From contig JAQTRS010000006.1 in the NCBI GenBank assembly GCA_028711705.1, positions 1-61,056 of the forward strand: DNA of 61,056 nt, written 5' to 3'. Positions within the stretch are counted from its first letter, which is position 1, and each line of letters opens with the position of its first letter. Positions 43,939 to 52,675 of this stretch are shown here, one piece after another. The position numbers and the translations under genes are program-made. A model generated the notes under the pieces. That model was not told where the DNA came from, did no database searches, and was given only the letters and a program-made list of their open reading frames with translations. Source of the stretch: Candidatus Moraniibacteriota bacterium (lineage in GTDB: Bacteria; Patescibacteriota; Minisyncoccia; Moranbacterales; UBA1568).

Positions 43939-45204
43939 ATGTCTCAACGAGGGCATTATATTGTTGGATTGGATATCGGCTCTGCAAGTATCAAGACGGT
44001 CATCACACAGGAAGTCCCGGAGGAATCCTTGCTGCGTGTGATCGGCGTGGGCGTTTCTCCCGCGGTCGGTATTCGTCGTGGCGCCGTTGTGGACGTGGAG
44101 GAGGCGATGCAGTCCATAGGCGCGTCCATCAATCAAGCGGAGAAGATGGCGGGCGTTCCTGTAGAGCAGGTCACGGTCAATGTTTCCGGGACGGAAATCT
44201 TTTCGCAGAATGCCAAGGGGGTCGTGGCTGTCGGCAAGGCCGATGGGGAAGTGCTCGAGGATGACATCACCCGGGTACTTCATGCCGCTCAGTCGGTTGC
44301 CATCCCGCTCAATAAGGAGATTCTGCATGTTCTGCCGCGAAGCTATCGGTTGGATGACCAGAAAGACATCAAGGATCCGTTGGGTATGCACGGCGTTCGC
44401 TTGGAAGTGGATACCCTGATTATCGGAGGATCCTCCTCGCATCTTAAGAATATCGCCCGTTGCGTCGAGCAGATGGGTATCGCTTTGGACGGTTTTACTA
44501 TCGAGCCGATTGCGGCCGCGACGGCTGTTCTGAGTCGGAAACAGAGAGAGCTCGGTGTCGTGGTGGTTAATATCGGGAGCGCGACCACATCGATAGCTGT
44601 TTTTGAGGAAGGCGATATTTTACATGCTGCCATTTTGCCTATCGGCGCTTCGCATATTACCAACGATATCGCTATCGGGCTTCGCACTTCGGTGGAGGTT
44701 GCCGAACAGGTGAAGCTTTTGTTCGGCACGGCGATCGTGCGGGATGTGGATAAGGAGGAGGATATCGACTTGTCGCAGATCGATTCTCAGGAAGAGGGAT
44801 TGGTATCCCGTCATCATGTGGCGGAGATTATTGAGGCCCGCACCGAAGAAATCCTGCATTTTGTGAACAATGAGCTTAAGACTATCGGACGCGCGGGGCT
44901 TTTGCCTGCAGGTGTGGTGCTGACAGGAGGCGGATCGAAGCTTGTGGGTATCGTGGAGTTGGCGAAGGATATCTTCCGTCTGCCGGCACAGATCGGATAT
45001 CCGCAGCCGTTGGGGGGTATTTTGGACAGAGTGGATGATCCTGAGTTTTCTACCGTGGTCGGCTTGGTAGTGTGGGCTCGTGAGAATACCGTGAATGTCC
45101 CGAATGGATTGCAGTGGGGAGGGGCGCTTTCAGGGGGATTTTTGGGCGGAATGCAGGGGATATCGAAAAAGGCGAAGGCGCTTTTCGATAAGTTCCTGCC
45201 ATAG
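43939..45204 (+). CDS. ftsA: Cell division protein FtsA
   Basis: 421 residues. Actin-like ATPase: YIVGLDIGSASIKTVI (phosphate 1), the FtsA-specific 1C domain (about 90-165), VVVNIGSATTSIAVFEEG (phosphate 2) and VVLTGGGSKLVGIVELA (adenosine). The C-terminus ends KKAKALFDKFLP, a short amphipathic membrane-binding helix. It tethers FtsZ to the membrane; ftsZ follows after 216 bases with its own promoter. Confidence 0.95.
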   Translation: MSQRGHYIVGLDIGSASIKTVITQEVPEESLLRVIGVGVSPAVGIRRGAVVDVEEAMQSIGASINQAEKMAGVPVEQVTVNVSGTEIFSQNAKGVVAVGKADGEVLEDDITRVLHAAQSVAIPLNKEILHVLPRSYRLDDQKDIKDPLGMHGVRLEVDTLIIGGSSSHLKNIARCVEQMGIALDGFTIEPIAAATAVLSRKQRELGVVVVNIGSATTSIAVFEEGDILHAAILPIGASHITNDIAIGLRTSVEVAEQVKLLFGTAIVRDVDKEEDIDLSQIDSQEEGLVSRHHVAEIIEARTEEILHFVNNELKTIGRAGLLPAGVVLTGGGSKLVGIVELAKDIFRLPAQIGYPQPLGGILDRVDDPEFSTVVGLVVWARENTVNVPNGLQWGGALSGGFLGGMQGISKKAKALFDKFLP

Positions 45205-45288
45205 GGCTATTTTTCGGCCTCTTTTATCCATTTTGCTTTCGGGGTAGAATAAAGGGGTATAAAGATAGGCTCGCAAGGCGTACTTTTC

Positions 45289-45318
45289 TTGACATACGTG
45301 AAAATAATATGCTAGATT
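45289..45318 (+). promoter_or_regulatory. Promoter of ftsZ
   Basis: TTGACA (45289-45294), 18-base spacer and TAGATT (45313-45318). The 5' UTR would be about 95 bases. Confidence 0.6.
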
Positions 45319-45420
45319 GAGGTATCTGGTTATGTGTAAAATCCACGCCACGCAAGACAAAAATCAATATCAAAAGTAATAATGAAAGCCGATGGAGAAT
45401 AACTAAAGGAAAGAAAATAT

Positions 45421-46803
45421 ATGGCTGAAATTAAACCTGAAATTGAAACTTTTGCGAAGATCAAAGTCGTGGGCGTGGGTGGATCGGGTGGAAATGCTAT
45501 TTCACGTATGATCGACTCCAAAATCAAGGGAGTCGAGTTTGTCGTGGTCAATACCGATGCGCAGGCGCTGCATCATTCCAAGGCCCAGGATAAGATCCAT
45601 ATCGGAAAAAATCTGACAAAAGGACTGGGCGCGGGTATGAATCCTGAGATCGGTCGTCAGGCAGCCGAGGAAAATCGGGACGAGATCCAAGAAGTGCTCA
45701 AAGGTGCCGACATGGTATTCGTGGTGGCGGGATTTGGCGGAGGAACAGGATCCGGTGCCGCGCCTATCGTCGCCGAGACTGCTAAGGAGCTCGGTGCTCT
45801 GACGGTGAGCGTCGTGACGCGCCCATTCGCTTTCGAGGGCGCTCAGCGAAGAGCTATCGCTGATGAGGCTTTAGCGAATATGCGTGATCGTGTGGATACA
45901 TTGATTACTATTCCGAATGACAGGTTGCTTTCTATTATCGACAAGAAAACGACCTTGATCAATGCGTTCCGTATCGTGGATGATATTCTCCGTCAGGGCG
46001 TGCAGGGGATTTCCGATCTGATCACGCGTCCCGGTATCGTCAATGTCGACTTCGCAGACGTCCGTGCCATTATGGAGGACAGTGGCAGTGCCCTTATGGG
46101 TATCGGTGTCGCTTCCGGTGAGGATCGTGCTGCGGAAGCTGCCAAGGCTGCCATCAACAGCCCGTTGCTCGACCTCTCTATTGACGGTGCCAAGGGTGTG
46201 TTGTTTAATATTTCCGGATCTTCCGATTTGGGTATGCTTGAAATTAACGAAGCTGCCAATATCATTACCGAAAACATCGATCCGAATGCCAAGGTTATTT
46301 TCGGTGCGGTGGCTGATGATCAGGTCCGTAAGGGTGAGATTCAGATTACGGTCGTGGCGACCGGCTTTGATGCCACCAAGAACAGCAAGGAGGTCTTGTT
46401 CGGAGGGCGTTCGCGTACTGTCAGACCGATCGCTGTTCCGGAATCCGCTCCGATGGACCAGCAACCGCAGGCACAGCCGCAGCCGCAGCATCAACCGATG
46501 ACACCGTATTTTTCCAGACAGACAACATCCTATTCTCCTCATGCCGCTTCGGCACCGCAGACCTCAGTCCCGGCAACACCGACCCCTTCCGCGTCGCGCC
46601 CAGCGCCTTTGTCGGACGAGGATTTGGAATTGGAGCAGGAGTTGACGTTTACGCGGAGGGAGATGGAGCCGAAGATGATTATCGAAGAAAAGATCCAACC
46701 GCGAGGGATTTCCATGCGGGGTGAGACCAATAATGTGTTAAATGATGGCGAAGATGATGACTTGGAAATCCCGGCGTTTATCCGTCGCAAGATGAAGAAA
46801 TAA
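45421..46803 (+). CDS. ftsZ: Cell division protein FtsZ
   Basis: 460 residues. GTP-binding [16 protein letters not shown], the tubulin signature [17 protein letters not shown]7 loop [11 protein letters not shown] and the C-terminal beta domain to about residue 320. A long Pro/Gln/Ala-rich linker follows (about 330-440), and the conserved tip [14 protein letters not shown] binds FtsA and other partners. It forms the division ring. Confidence 0.97.
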   Translation: MAEIKPEIETFAKIKVVGVGGSGGNAISRMIDSKIKGVEFVVVNTDAQALHHSKAQDKIHIGKNLTKGLGAGMNPEIGRQAAEENRDEIQEVLKGADMVFVVAGFGGGTGSGAAPIVAETAKELGALTVSVVTRPFAFEGAQRRAIADEALANMRDRVDTLITIPNDRLLSIIDKKTTLINAFRIVDDILRQGVQGISDLITRPGIVNVDFADVRAIMEDSGSALMGIGVASGEDRAAEAAKAAINSPLLDLSIDGAKGVLFNISGSSDLGMLEINEAANIITENIDPNAKVIFGAVADDQVRKGEIQITVVATGFDATKNSKEVLFGGRSRTVRPIAVPESAPMDQQPQAQPQPQHQPMTPYFSRQTTSYSPHAASAPQTSVPATPTPSASRPAPLSDEDLELEQELTFTRREMEPKMIIEEKIQPRGISMRGETNNVLNDGEDDDLEIPAFIRRKMKK

Positions 46804-46847
46804 ACGAATTTTGTTTTATTCGTGAGGTGAGATTGCAGATATGTTTC

Positions 46848-46878
46848 AAAAAGATGCCCTAGGGCATCTTTTCTTTTT
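46848..46878. terminator. Bidirectional terminator overlapping the rel stop codon
   Basis: AAAAGATGCCC pairs with GGGCATCTTTT with only two bases between. The minus-strand TAG stop of rel (46859-46861) is at the tip of this palindrome, so the last rel codons are part of the hairpin. Confidence 0.85.
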
Positions 46879-48337
46879 TGAGCTGTTTGCGGATGTGGGA
46901 TTTGGCAGCGGAAGTCTTGACGGATTCGAGCCAGTCCCGATTGGGTTTCCGCGGCTCTTTGGAGGTGAGAATTTCGACTACCTGACCGTTTTGGATGTGA
47001 TAATCGAGGGATACCATCTTGCGATCGACTTTGGCACCGGCGATACGGCTGCCGACCTCGCTGTGGATGGCATAGGCGAAATCCACAACAGTCGCTTCTT
47101 CGGGAAGGTGGATGATGTCGCCTTTCGGGGTGAAGGCGAAAATATGGTTTTTGAAAAAATCGATCTTGAGGCTTTTGAGGAACTCCTCGTCATCGCGGCC
47201 GATTTCCTTCTGCCATTCCTGGAGCTGCTTAACCCATTCGAGCTCTTTGTTCGGGATGACGGTATTTTGCCTGAAGATAATATTGCGCCAGGTTTTGCTT
47301 TCTTTTTCGGTGTAAATCCAATGGGCGGCGATACCGAATTCCGCTTCGTCATGCATTTTCTGCGTACGGATCTGGATTTCGAGGATGCGTCCTTCCGGAC
47401 CGAAGACGGTGGTGTGCAGCGATTGGTAGCCGTTGGGTTTCGGGAGGGAAATATAGTCCTTGATGCGGCCGACCATCGGGCGGTATTTTTTGTGCACCAA
47501 TCCGAGCGCTTCATAACAGTTGGTGATGGTGGGCACGATGATGCGGATGGCCACGAGGTCATAGATCCGCTGCATGTCCATATCGTGCTGCTGGAGTTTT
47601 TTGAATAATCTGTAGATATGCTTGCTTCGGCCGCTTATCTCTATGACGGGGATGCCTTCTTTCTGCAAATCCTTCTTATAGGTGTCGGTGGTCTGCTTGA
47701 TATAAGCATCGCTTTCGTGAATGTGTTTTTTGACAAGCTTTTTGGTGATGGCGTAATTTTCCGGATCGAGGTACTTGAAACATAGATCCTCGAGTTCGCC
47801 CTTGATTTCCCCGATACCGAGGCGGTTGGCGATAGGCGCGTAGATTTCCATGGTTTCACGCGCGATGCGTTCTTGTTTCTCCGAAGGGAGGTGACCGAGC
47901 GTACGCATATTGTGCAGACGGTCGGCGAGCTTGATGATGACGACACGGATGTCGGCCGCCATCGCCAAAAACATCTTACGCAGATTTTCCAGGAAGTATT
48001 CTTCGCGGGATCCTCGCAGCTTTATTTTTCCCAGTTTCGTGACGCCGTCCACCAGATCGGATACTTCGGCGCCGAATTTTTCCTTGACCTGTTCGAGCGT
48101 GAATGCCGTGTCTTCGGGAACATCGTGCAGGAGTCCGGCAGCGATCGTGCGCGACTCCATGCCGATTTCCGCCAAAATTTTGGCCGTCTCGAGGGTGTGT
48201 TCGATGTAGTCGACGCCCGATTTCCGTTTTTGTCCGACATGAGCCTCACTGGCGACCATGAAGGCGTCAGTGATGAATTTTTTCCCTTCGCTTGAGAGGG
48301 GAAACTTCGATGCTTTGAAAACATCTTCGAGTGTCAT
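46859..48337 (-). CDS. rel: (p)ppGpp synthetase/hydrolase (RelA/SpoT family), short form
   Basis: 492 residues. HD hydrolase domain with GLLHDVPEDT (His71-Asp72) and IIKLADRLHNMRTL; synthetase domain with DLVAIRIIVPTITNCYEALG, the PNGYQSLHTTVFGPEGR loop and EIQIRTQKMHDEAEFGIAAH; TGS domain (about 390-455, DIIHLPEEATVVDFAYAIHS). It ends after TGS and lacks the helical and ACT domains of full-length Rel (about 700 residues), so ribosome sensing may differ. Both enzyme centres look intact. Confidence 0.94.
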   Translation of the reverse strand: MTLEDVFKASKFPLSSEGKKFITDAFMVASEAHVGQKRKSGVDYIEHTLETAKILAEIGMESRTIAAGLLHDVPEDTAFTLEQVKEKFGAEVSDLVDGVTKLGKIKLRGSREEYFLENLRKMFLAMAADIRVVIIKLADRLHNMRTLGHLPSEKQERIARETMEIYAPIANRLGIGEIKGELEDLCFKYLDPENYAITKKLVKKHIHESDAYIKQTTDTYKKDLQKEGIPVIEISGRSKHIYRLFKKLQQHDMDMQRIYDLVAIRIIVPTITNCYEALGLVHKKYRPMVGRIKDYISLPKPNGYQSLHTTVFGPEGRILEIQIRTQKMHDEAEFGIAAHWIYTEKESKTWRNIIFRQNTVIPNKELEWVKQLQEWQKEIGRDDEEFLKSLKIDFFKNHIFAFTPKGDIIHLPEEATVVDFAYAIHSEVGSRIAGAKVDRKMVSLDYHIQNGQVVEILTSKEPRKPNRDWLESVKTSAAKSHIRKQLKKEKMP

Positions 48338-48407
48338 AGGGAAAAATGAAGAATCAATGTCTTTAGTATAGGATAAATAGCGTGAATTGTCATGTGAGAT
48401 GACCGAT

Positions 48408-48437
48408 TTGACAGATGCAACACAGTTGCGTTAGTAT
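48408..48437 (+). promoter_or_regulatory. Promoter and possible operator of the Fur/Zur-znu unit
   Basis: TTGACA (48408-48413), an 18-base spacer and TAGTAT (48432-48437), six bases before the ATG at 48444 (leaderless placement). The spacer holds an inverted repeat GCAAC-aca-GTTGC (48417-48429), a candidate site for autoregulation by the encoded repressor. Confidence 0.55.
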
Positions 48438-48443
48438 GGATGT

Positions 48444-48863
48444 ATGAAGACCTATCAAGAAGCGATACAACAGATACGCGCACGAGGATACCGCCTTACC
48501 AGGGCTCGCCAGGGTGTTTTGAAATTGCTCTGGAAAAAACGAAAACCGCTGGCTGCAAGCGACATGCAGGATTTGCTGGCAAAGCAGGGGATTATTGTTA
48601 ACAAAACGACTGTCTATCGTGAATTGGAATTTCTGGCGCAGGAAAAGCATATCGAGGAAGTGCGGCTTCATGACGGAAGGCGGTACTACGAGTGCGTTTC
48701 CTCACATCATCATCATTTGATCTGCGTCACGTGCAAAAGCATCGACGATGTCATTTTGGAAAATGAATTCGAGAGGGAGGAAAGGCAGATTGAGCGTGAA
48801 GCGGGGTTTAAGGTGTTGAACCATTCATTGGAATTTTTCGGTGTGTGCGCTCAGTGCCAATAA
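48444..48863 (+). CDS. Fur-family metal regulator, probably Zur
   Basis: 139 residues. N-terminal winged helix (YRLTRARQGVLKLLWKKRKP; GIIVNKTTVYRELEFLAQE) and C-terminal metal-binding domain with ECVSSHHHHLICVTCKS and CAQC at the end, giving two C-x-x-C pairs for structural zinc. As the first gene before znuA, znuC and znuB it most likely senses zinc and represses this uptake unit. A Fur (iron) or Mur role is less likely on context. Confidence 0.88.
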   Translation: MKTYQEAIQQIRARGYRLTRARQGVLKLLWKKRKPLAASDMQDLLAKQGIIVNKTTVYRELEFLAQEKHIEEVRLHDGRRYYECVSSHHHHLICVTCKSIDDVILENEFEREERQIEREAGFKVLNHSLEFFGVCAQCQ

Positions 48864-48882
48864 AAACGATAACGATATACAT

Positions 48883-49842
48883 ATGAAACGACCACTCCTC
48901 ATCCTTAGTACGATACTCTTTGTACTTTTTATTCTCACAGGCGCCGTCATTTTCCGGACGCGCACCCAGGTTCCGGAAGGTGCTGCCATCCGCAGTACCG
49001 AGGCGACCGTGCATGCGGTGGCGACGTTTTATCCGTTGGGAGAGTTTTCGCGCCAGGTGGGAGGAGACCGTGTGTTCGTTTCCGCAATCGTCCCTGCCGG
49101 GGTCGAGCCGCATGAGTATGAGCCGACACCGGCAGACATCGCTTCGATATATGCTGCGGATGTGCTTATCGCCAATGGCGCGGGTATGGATGCCTGGGCG
49201 ACCAAGCTCCGTCCGGATCTTGAGAGCAAGGGCGTGAAGGTGATCGTCATGAGTCAGGTGTTGGGATTTGACGACGGCCTGGGCGATACCGGCCTTTCGG
49301 ATGATGAAGGCATCGACCCTCATTTTTGGCTCGATCCGAAATTCGCTCAGCGGGAGGTGGCGAGCATCAGGGATGCCTTCACCGCGGTTGATGTAAAAAA
49401 TCAGGACGTGTATACTGAAAATACGATAGCTTATACTGAAAAACTGGACAATCTTGACAGGTCTTATAGCGAAGGGATAGCGATGTGCCGCACCAAAACC
49501 ATCGTGACCTCTCATAACGCCTTTCACTATCTGGCAAAGCGGTACGGGTTCGAGGCGCTTTCGATAGTCGGCTTTTCACCGGAAAGCGAGCCGTCGACAC
49601 GGCAATTGGCGGATCTTGCGACGCTTGCCCGCCAGAAAAACATCCGGTACATCTTTTTCGAGACACTGGTGAGTCCGCGATTGGCGCAGACGCTGGCGGA
49701 TGAGATCGGTGCGGAGGTATTGGTCTTCGATCCGCTCGAGGGATTGACGGATGAAGACATCGCACAAGGGAGAGACTATCTTTCCGTGATGTACGAGAAT
49801 TTACATAATTTGCAACTGGCGATGGATTGTTATGCACAATAA
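48883..49842 (+). CDS. znuA: Zinc ABC transporter substrate-binding protein
   Basis: 319 residues from ATG 48883 (MKRPLLILSTI). Signal anchor (about 5-25) without a lipobox Cys, so it is tethered by a helix. Cluster A-I fold with FYPLGEFSRQVGG, the metal ligand His in GVEPHEYEPTPADI, another in GIDPHFWLDP and a third in TSHNAFHYLAKRYG. The His-rich loop of some ZnuA proteins is missing. Zinc (or manganese) delivery to the ZnuCB transporter. Confidence 0.9.
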   Translation: MKRPLLILSTILFVLFILTGAVIFRTRTQVPEGAAIRSTEATVHAVATFYPLGEFSRQVGGDRVFVSAIVPAGVEPHEYEPTPADIASIYAADVLIANGAGMDAWATKLRPDLESKGVKVIVMSQVLGFDDGLGDTGLSDDEGIDPHFWLDPKFAQREVASIRDAFTAVDVKNQDVYTENTIAYTEKLDNLDRSYSEGIAMCRTKTIVTSHNAFHYLAKRYGFEALSIVGFSPESEPSTRQLADLATLARQKNIRYIFFETLVSPRLAQTLADEIGAEVLVFDPLEGLTDEDIAQGRDYLSVMYENLHNLQLAMDCYAQ

Positions 49843-50590
49843 TAATTGTATCGAATTCGCCAATATCAATTTTTCCTATCCGCACAATCAGGTGCTGGAC
49901 GATATTTCGTTTACCGTACAAGAGGGGGATTATGTCGGGTTGGTCGGCGGAAACGGCAGCGGCAAGACCACCATCCTGCGCATCATGCTCGGGCTTATCC
50001 CGTTCGCATCAGGGAGCGCGAAGCTGTTCGGTGAGGATGTTGAGGATTTTGATGCCTGGCACCTGATCGGCTATGTGCCCCAACATGTCGCTCGCGGCGA
50101 GGCATCTTTCGGGACGACGGTGCGAGAGGTGATCGAGAGCGGACTGGTTTCACGGAAAAAATACTTTCTTCACAAACAGCCCGCCGATGAAAAGCTGATC
50201 CAGTGGGCGATGAATGTCGCGGAAATCGCCGATCTGGAACACCGGATGATCGGGATGCTTTCCGGAGGGGAGAGGCAATTGGTATTCATCGCGCGCGCGC
50301 TCGTATCCCGCCCGAAACTTCTGGTGCTCGATGAACCGACGACGGGCGTGGACGCGCAGTCTCAGGAGCGCTTCTACCGACTGCTTTCCGCACTCAATCA
50401 AAGCCACGGCATGACGATCATGCTCGTGTCGCATGATCTGGAAGTGGTGGCCCGCGAGGTGAAGACCGTCATCTGCGTCAACCGGAAGCTGGTGTGCCAT
50501 GTGAATAGCCGCGAATTCATCGAAGGGGACTATCTGAAGCGGTTGTACGGCGAGGATATGAAGTATATCCATCACGAGCATAATCATTAG
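49832..50590 (+). CDS. znuC: Zinc ABC transporter ATP-binding protein
   Basis: 252 residues: Walker A GGNGSGKTT, signature LSGGERQLVFIARAL, Walker B LLVLDEPTTGVD and switch His in MLVSHDLEVV. It overlaps znuA by 11 bases, so translation is coupled. A His-rich C-terminus (YIHHEHNH) could bind zinc. Hairpin element copy 3 separates it from znuB. Confidence 0.93.
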   Translation: MHNNNCIEFANINFSYPHNQVLDDISFTVQEGDYVGLVGGNGSGKTTILRIMLGLIPFASGSAKLFGEDVEDFDAWHLIGYVPQHVARGEASFGTTVREVIESGLVSRKKYFLHKQPADEKLIQWAMNVAEIADLEHRMIGMLSGGERQLVFIARALVSRPKLLVLDEPTTGVDAQSQERFYRLLSALNQSHGMTIMLVSHDLEVVAREVKTVICVNRKLVCHVNSREFIEGDYLKRLYGEDMKYIHHEHNH

Positions 50591-50605
50591 TTTGTCAAAG
50601 TGCCA

Positions 50606-50722
50606 TGAATTATGAGAGAAACCATTTTTATGGAGTACGGATATTTTTCTGCTGAAAAATTCCTCGTGCTCGCGCCGCCGCGACTCGCAAGCCTCCATAA
50701 AAATGGTTTCTCTCATAATTCA
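50606..50722. repeat. Hairpin element with conserved core, copy 3
   Basis: Perfect 29-bp arms (50606-50634, 50694-50722) enclose a 59-base core (50635-50693) that starts GTACGGATATTTTT and ends CTCGCAAGCC. It lies inside the zinc transporter unit between znuC and znuB, where a 29-bp hairpin could lower znuB expression or stabilise the upstream mRNA. Confidence 0.92.
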
Positions 50723-50733
50723 GACAATATCCT

Positions 50734-51537
50734 ATGTTCGTAGAAATGTTCCAATTCGATTTCATTATCCGCGCTTTCCAGGCCGGCCTTTTGCTCGCGG
50801 TTATCGCGCCGATTATCGGGGTATTTTTGGTGGTGCGCCGGTATTCGCTTTTGGCGGATGCGCTGTCGCACGTTTCGCTGATGGGCGTGGCGATCGGATT
50901 TTTGCTCAAGCTCAATCCGGTGCTGACGGCGCTCTTCGTATCCGCAGCGGCCGCCTTGGGCATCGAGCGTTTGCGTCAGAAGCAGAAGATGTTCGGTGAG
51001 TCGGTGTTGGCCGTGTTCCTGTCGGGGAGCCTGGCCATCGCGGTGGTGCTGATCGGCATGGCCAAGGGATTCAATGTGAACCTGCTCAACTTCCTGTTCG
51101 GCAGCCTCTCGACGGTAAGAGAGAGCGATGTGTGGCTTATCGGCAGTCTCAGTCTCGTGGTCGTCGCGTTCTGCACCATTTTTTACAGGCAGCTTTTCCT
51201 GATTTCCTTGGATGAGGATTTGGCCAAAGTGAGCGGCGTATCCGTGAATATGCTCAATACCATCTTGGTGATTTTGGCGGCCTGTACGGTGGCGCTCGCG
51301 ATGCAGATGGTGGGCGTGCTGTTGGTGGGGGCACTTATGGTGATGCCGGTGCTTGCGGCGATGCAGGTGGCGAAAAGCTTCCTTCAGACCTTCGGTTTCG
51401 CGCTGTTCTTTTCCATCCTCTCCGTTATCACGGGGCTCTTCCTTTCGTATGCGCTCAATATCGCGTCAGGCGGCGCGATCGTCTTGGTGTCGCTGTGCTT
51501 TTTCCTCTTGAGCCTTCTTTTTCCGAAACAGGGGTAG
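50734..51537 (+). CDS. znuB: Zinc ABC transporter permease
   Basis: 267 residues with seven to eight membrane helices and the ABC-3 family pattern: RRYSLLADALSHVSLMGVAIG near the N-terminus and MQMVGVLLVGALMVMPVLAA in the second half. With ZnuA and ZnuC it forms the metal importer. Its start is 12 bases after hairpin copy 3. Confidence 0.93.
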   Translation: MFVEMFQFDFIIRAFQAGLLLAVIAPIIGVFLVVRRYSLLADALSHVSLMGVAIGFLLKLNPVLTALFVSAAAALGIERLRQKQKMFGESVLAVFLSGSLAIAVVLIGMAKGFNVNLLNFLFGSLSTVRESDVWLIGSLSLVVVAFCTIFYRQLFLISLDEDLAKVSGVSVNMLNTILVILAACTVALAMQMVGVLLVGALMVMPVLAAMQVAKSFLQTFGFALFFSILSVITGLFLSYALNIASGGAIVLVSLCFFLLSLLFPKQG

Positions 51538-51610
51538 TATAAAAACCGCTCCTGCTGGCACGCCATACATATATGCTATACTGACGATAGAGTTATTAAC
51601 CGCGAGATTT

Positions 51611-52057
51611 ATGCGTTGTCCGTTTTGCCGTCATCTTGAAACACGCGTGGTGGATTCCCGGGAAACCAAGGATGGGGAGGTGACCCGTCGCCGTCGGGAG
51701 TGCGAATCCTGCACGGCCCGTTTCAGCACCTATGAAGAGGTGGAAATGTTCCGCTTGTCGGTGGTCAAACGCGATGGCCGCAAAGAGGAATATAATCGGG
51801 AGAAGATCCGAAGCGGCCTCTTGCGGGCTTTCGAGAAGCGGCCGATGAACGATGAGAAGCTCGATAGGGTGCTGGGCGCCATCGAGTATGAATTATCTGT
51901 CAAAAAATTGGACGAAATCGCCAGCAAGGAAATCGGCAGGCTCGTGATGGAGAAATTGCGCGCTATCGACGATGTCGCCTATATCCGCTTCGCGAGCGTG
52001 TACAAATCTTTCGGGAGCATCAAAAGCTTCGAGAAAGAACTTGAGAAGCTGAAGTAA
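51611..52057 (+). CDS. nrdR: Transcriptional repressor NrdR
   Basis: 148 residues. Zinc ribbon MRCPFCRHLETRVVDSRETK with a second pair (CESCTARFSTYE), then an ATP-cone (VVKRDGRKEEYNREKIRSGL). It senses ATP/dATP and represses ribonucleotide reductase genes, none of which are in the window. A -10 TATACT lies 27 bases upstream of the ATG. Confidence 0.96.
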   Translation: MRCPFCRHLETRVVDSRETKDGEVTRRRRECESCTARFSTYEEVEMFRLSVVKRDGRKEEYNREKIRSGLLRAFEKRPMNDEKLDRVLGAIEYELSVKKLDEIASKEIGRLVMEKLRAIDDVAYIRFASVYKSFGSIKSFEKELEKLK

Positions 52058-52063
52058 AAACAT

Positions 52064-52345
52064 ATGCGAGGATGGATGATAAAATTGGCATGGATCATGG
52101 CGACCTTTTTTGCGGGCCTCGCTATGATTTTCGTGCTGCTGGTGCTCGGGGTGCAGCATGGGGACACGTATCAGGGTCAGGCCTACCCTTCGTTTACGGC
52201 TGCCGCCAAATATGTCGTCAAGAAATCGCTTCGCACGGTAAAGAACGGCATTTACCATGAGGCGACTATCCATAATCCCGAGGGAGACACTATTCCCGAT
52301 TGGGTGGATGATGCTATTTTCGGTACCATCAAGAAGGCGTTTTAG
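52064..52345 (+). CDS. Small membrane-anchored protein, unknown
   Basis: 93 residues: an N-terminal membrane helix (LAWIMATFFAGLAMIFVLLV) and an extracytoplasmic tail with AAKYVVKKSLRTVKNGIYHE and a C-terminal DWVDDAIFGTIKKAF. It begins six bases after the nrdR stop, probably cotranscribed. Family not recognised. Confidence 0.6.
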   Translation: MRGWMIKLAWIMATFFAGLAMIFVLLVLGVQHGDTYQGQAYPSFTAAAKYVVKKSLRTVKNGIYHEATIHNPEGDTIPDWVDDAIFGTIKKAF

Positions 52346-52442
52346 ACATTGTTGATGCATAACTCGCATCTTTCGGTTGTCTTGTATCGAAGGTCCAATT
52401 GATTATGGGGCTGATACTTTTTATTTTTTCTTCATATATGGT

Positions 52443-52664
52443 ATGCGAATATATGTACGGGTCGTGCCTCGCGCCTCTTTCGATGCTATCGAACAGCTAG
52501 GCGAGCATGAATATCGGATCAGGATGACGGCGCCGCCGATACAGGGGCGGGCGAATGAGAAGCTGATCGAAATCCTTTCCAAGCATTTTCATGTCGCGAA
52601 AAGCCTTATCGTTATCGTGGGCGGCAAGAGTACACGGACCAAGATCGTCGATATCGCGGATTAA
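52443..52664 (+). CDS. DUF167/YggU-family protein
   Basis: 73 residues: MRIYVRVVPRASFDAIEQLG, then RMTAPPIQGRANEKLIEILS and VIVGGKSTRTKIV, which match the YggU/DUF167 fold (usually 75-100 residues). Function unknown in the family. The ATG at 52443 is where similarity begins; the frame upstream is not conserved in appearance. Confidence 0.88.
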   Translation: MRIYVRVVPRASFDAIEQLGEHEYRIRMTAPPIQGRANEKLIEILSKHFHVAKSLIVIVGGKSTRTKIVDIAD

Positions 52665-52675
52665 TCTGTGGTCAC

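Noticed and set aside
46841-47608. Plus-strand ORF of 255 codons opposite rel
   Set aside because: Starts in the terminator hairpin and is the shadow of the Rel reading frame.
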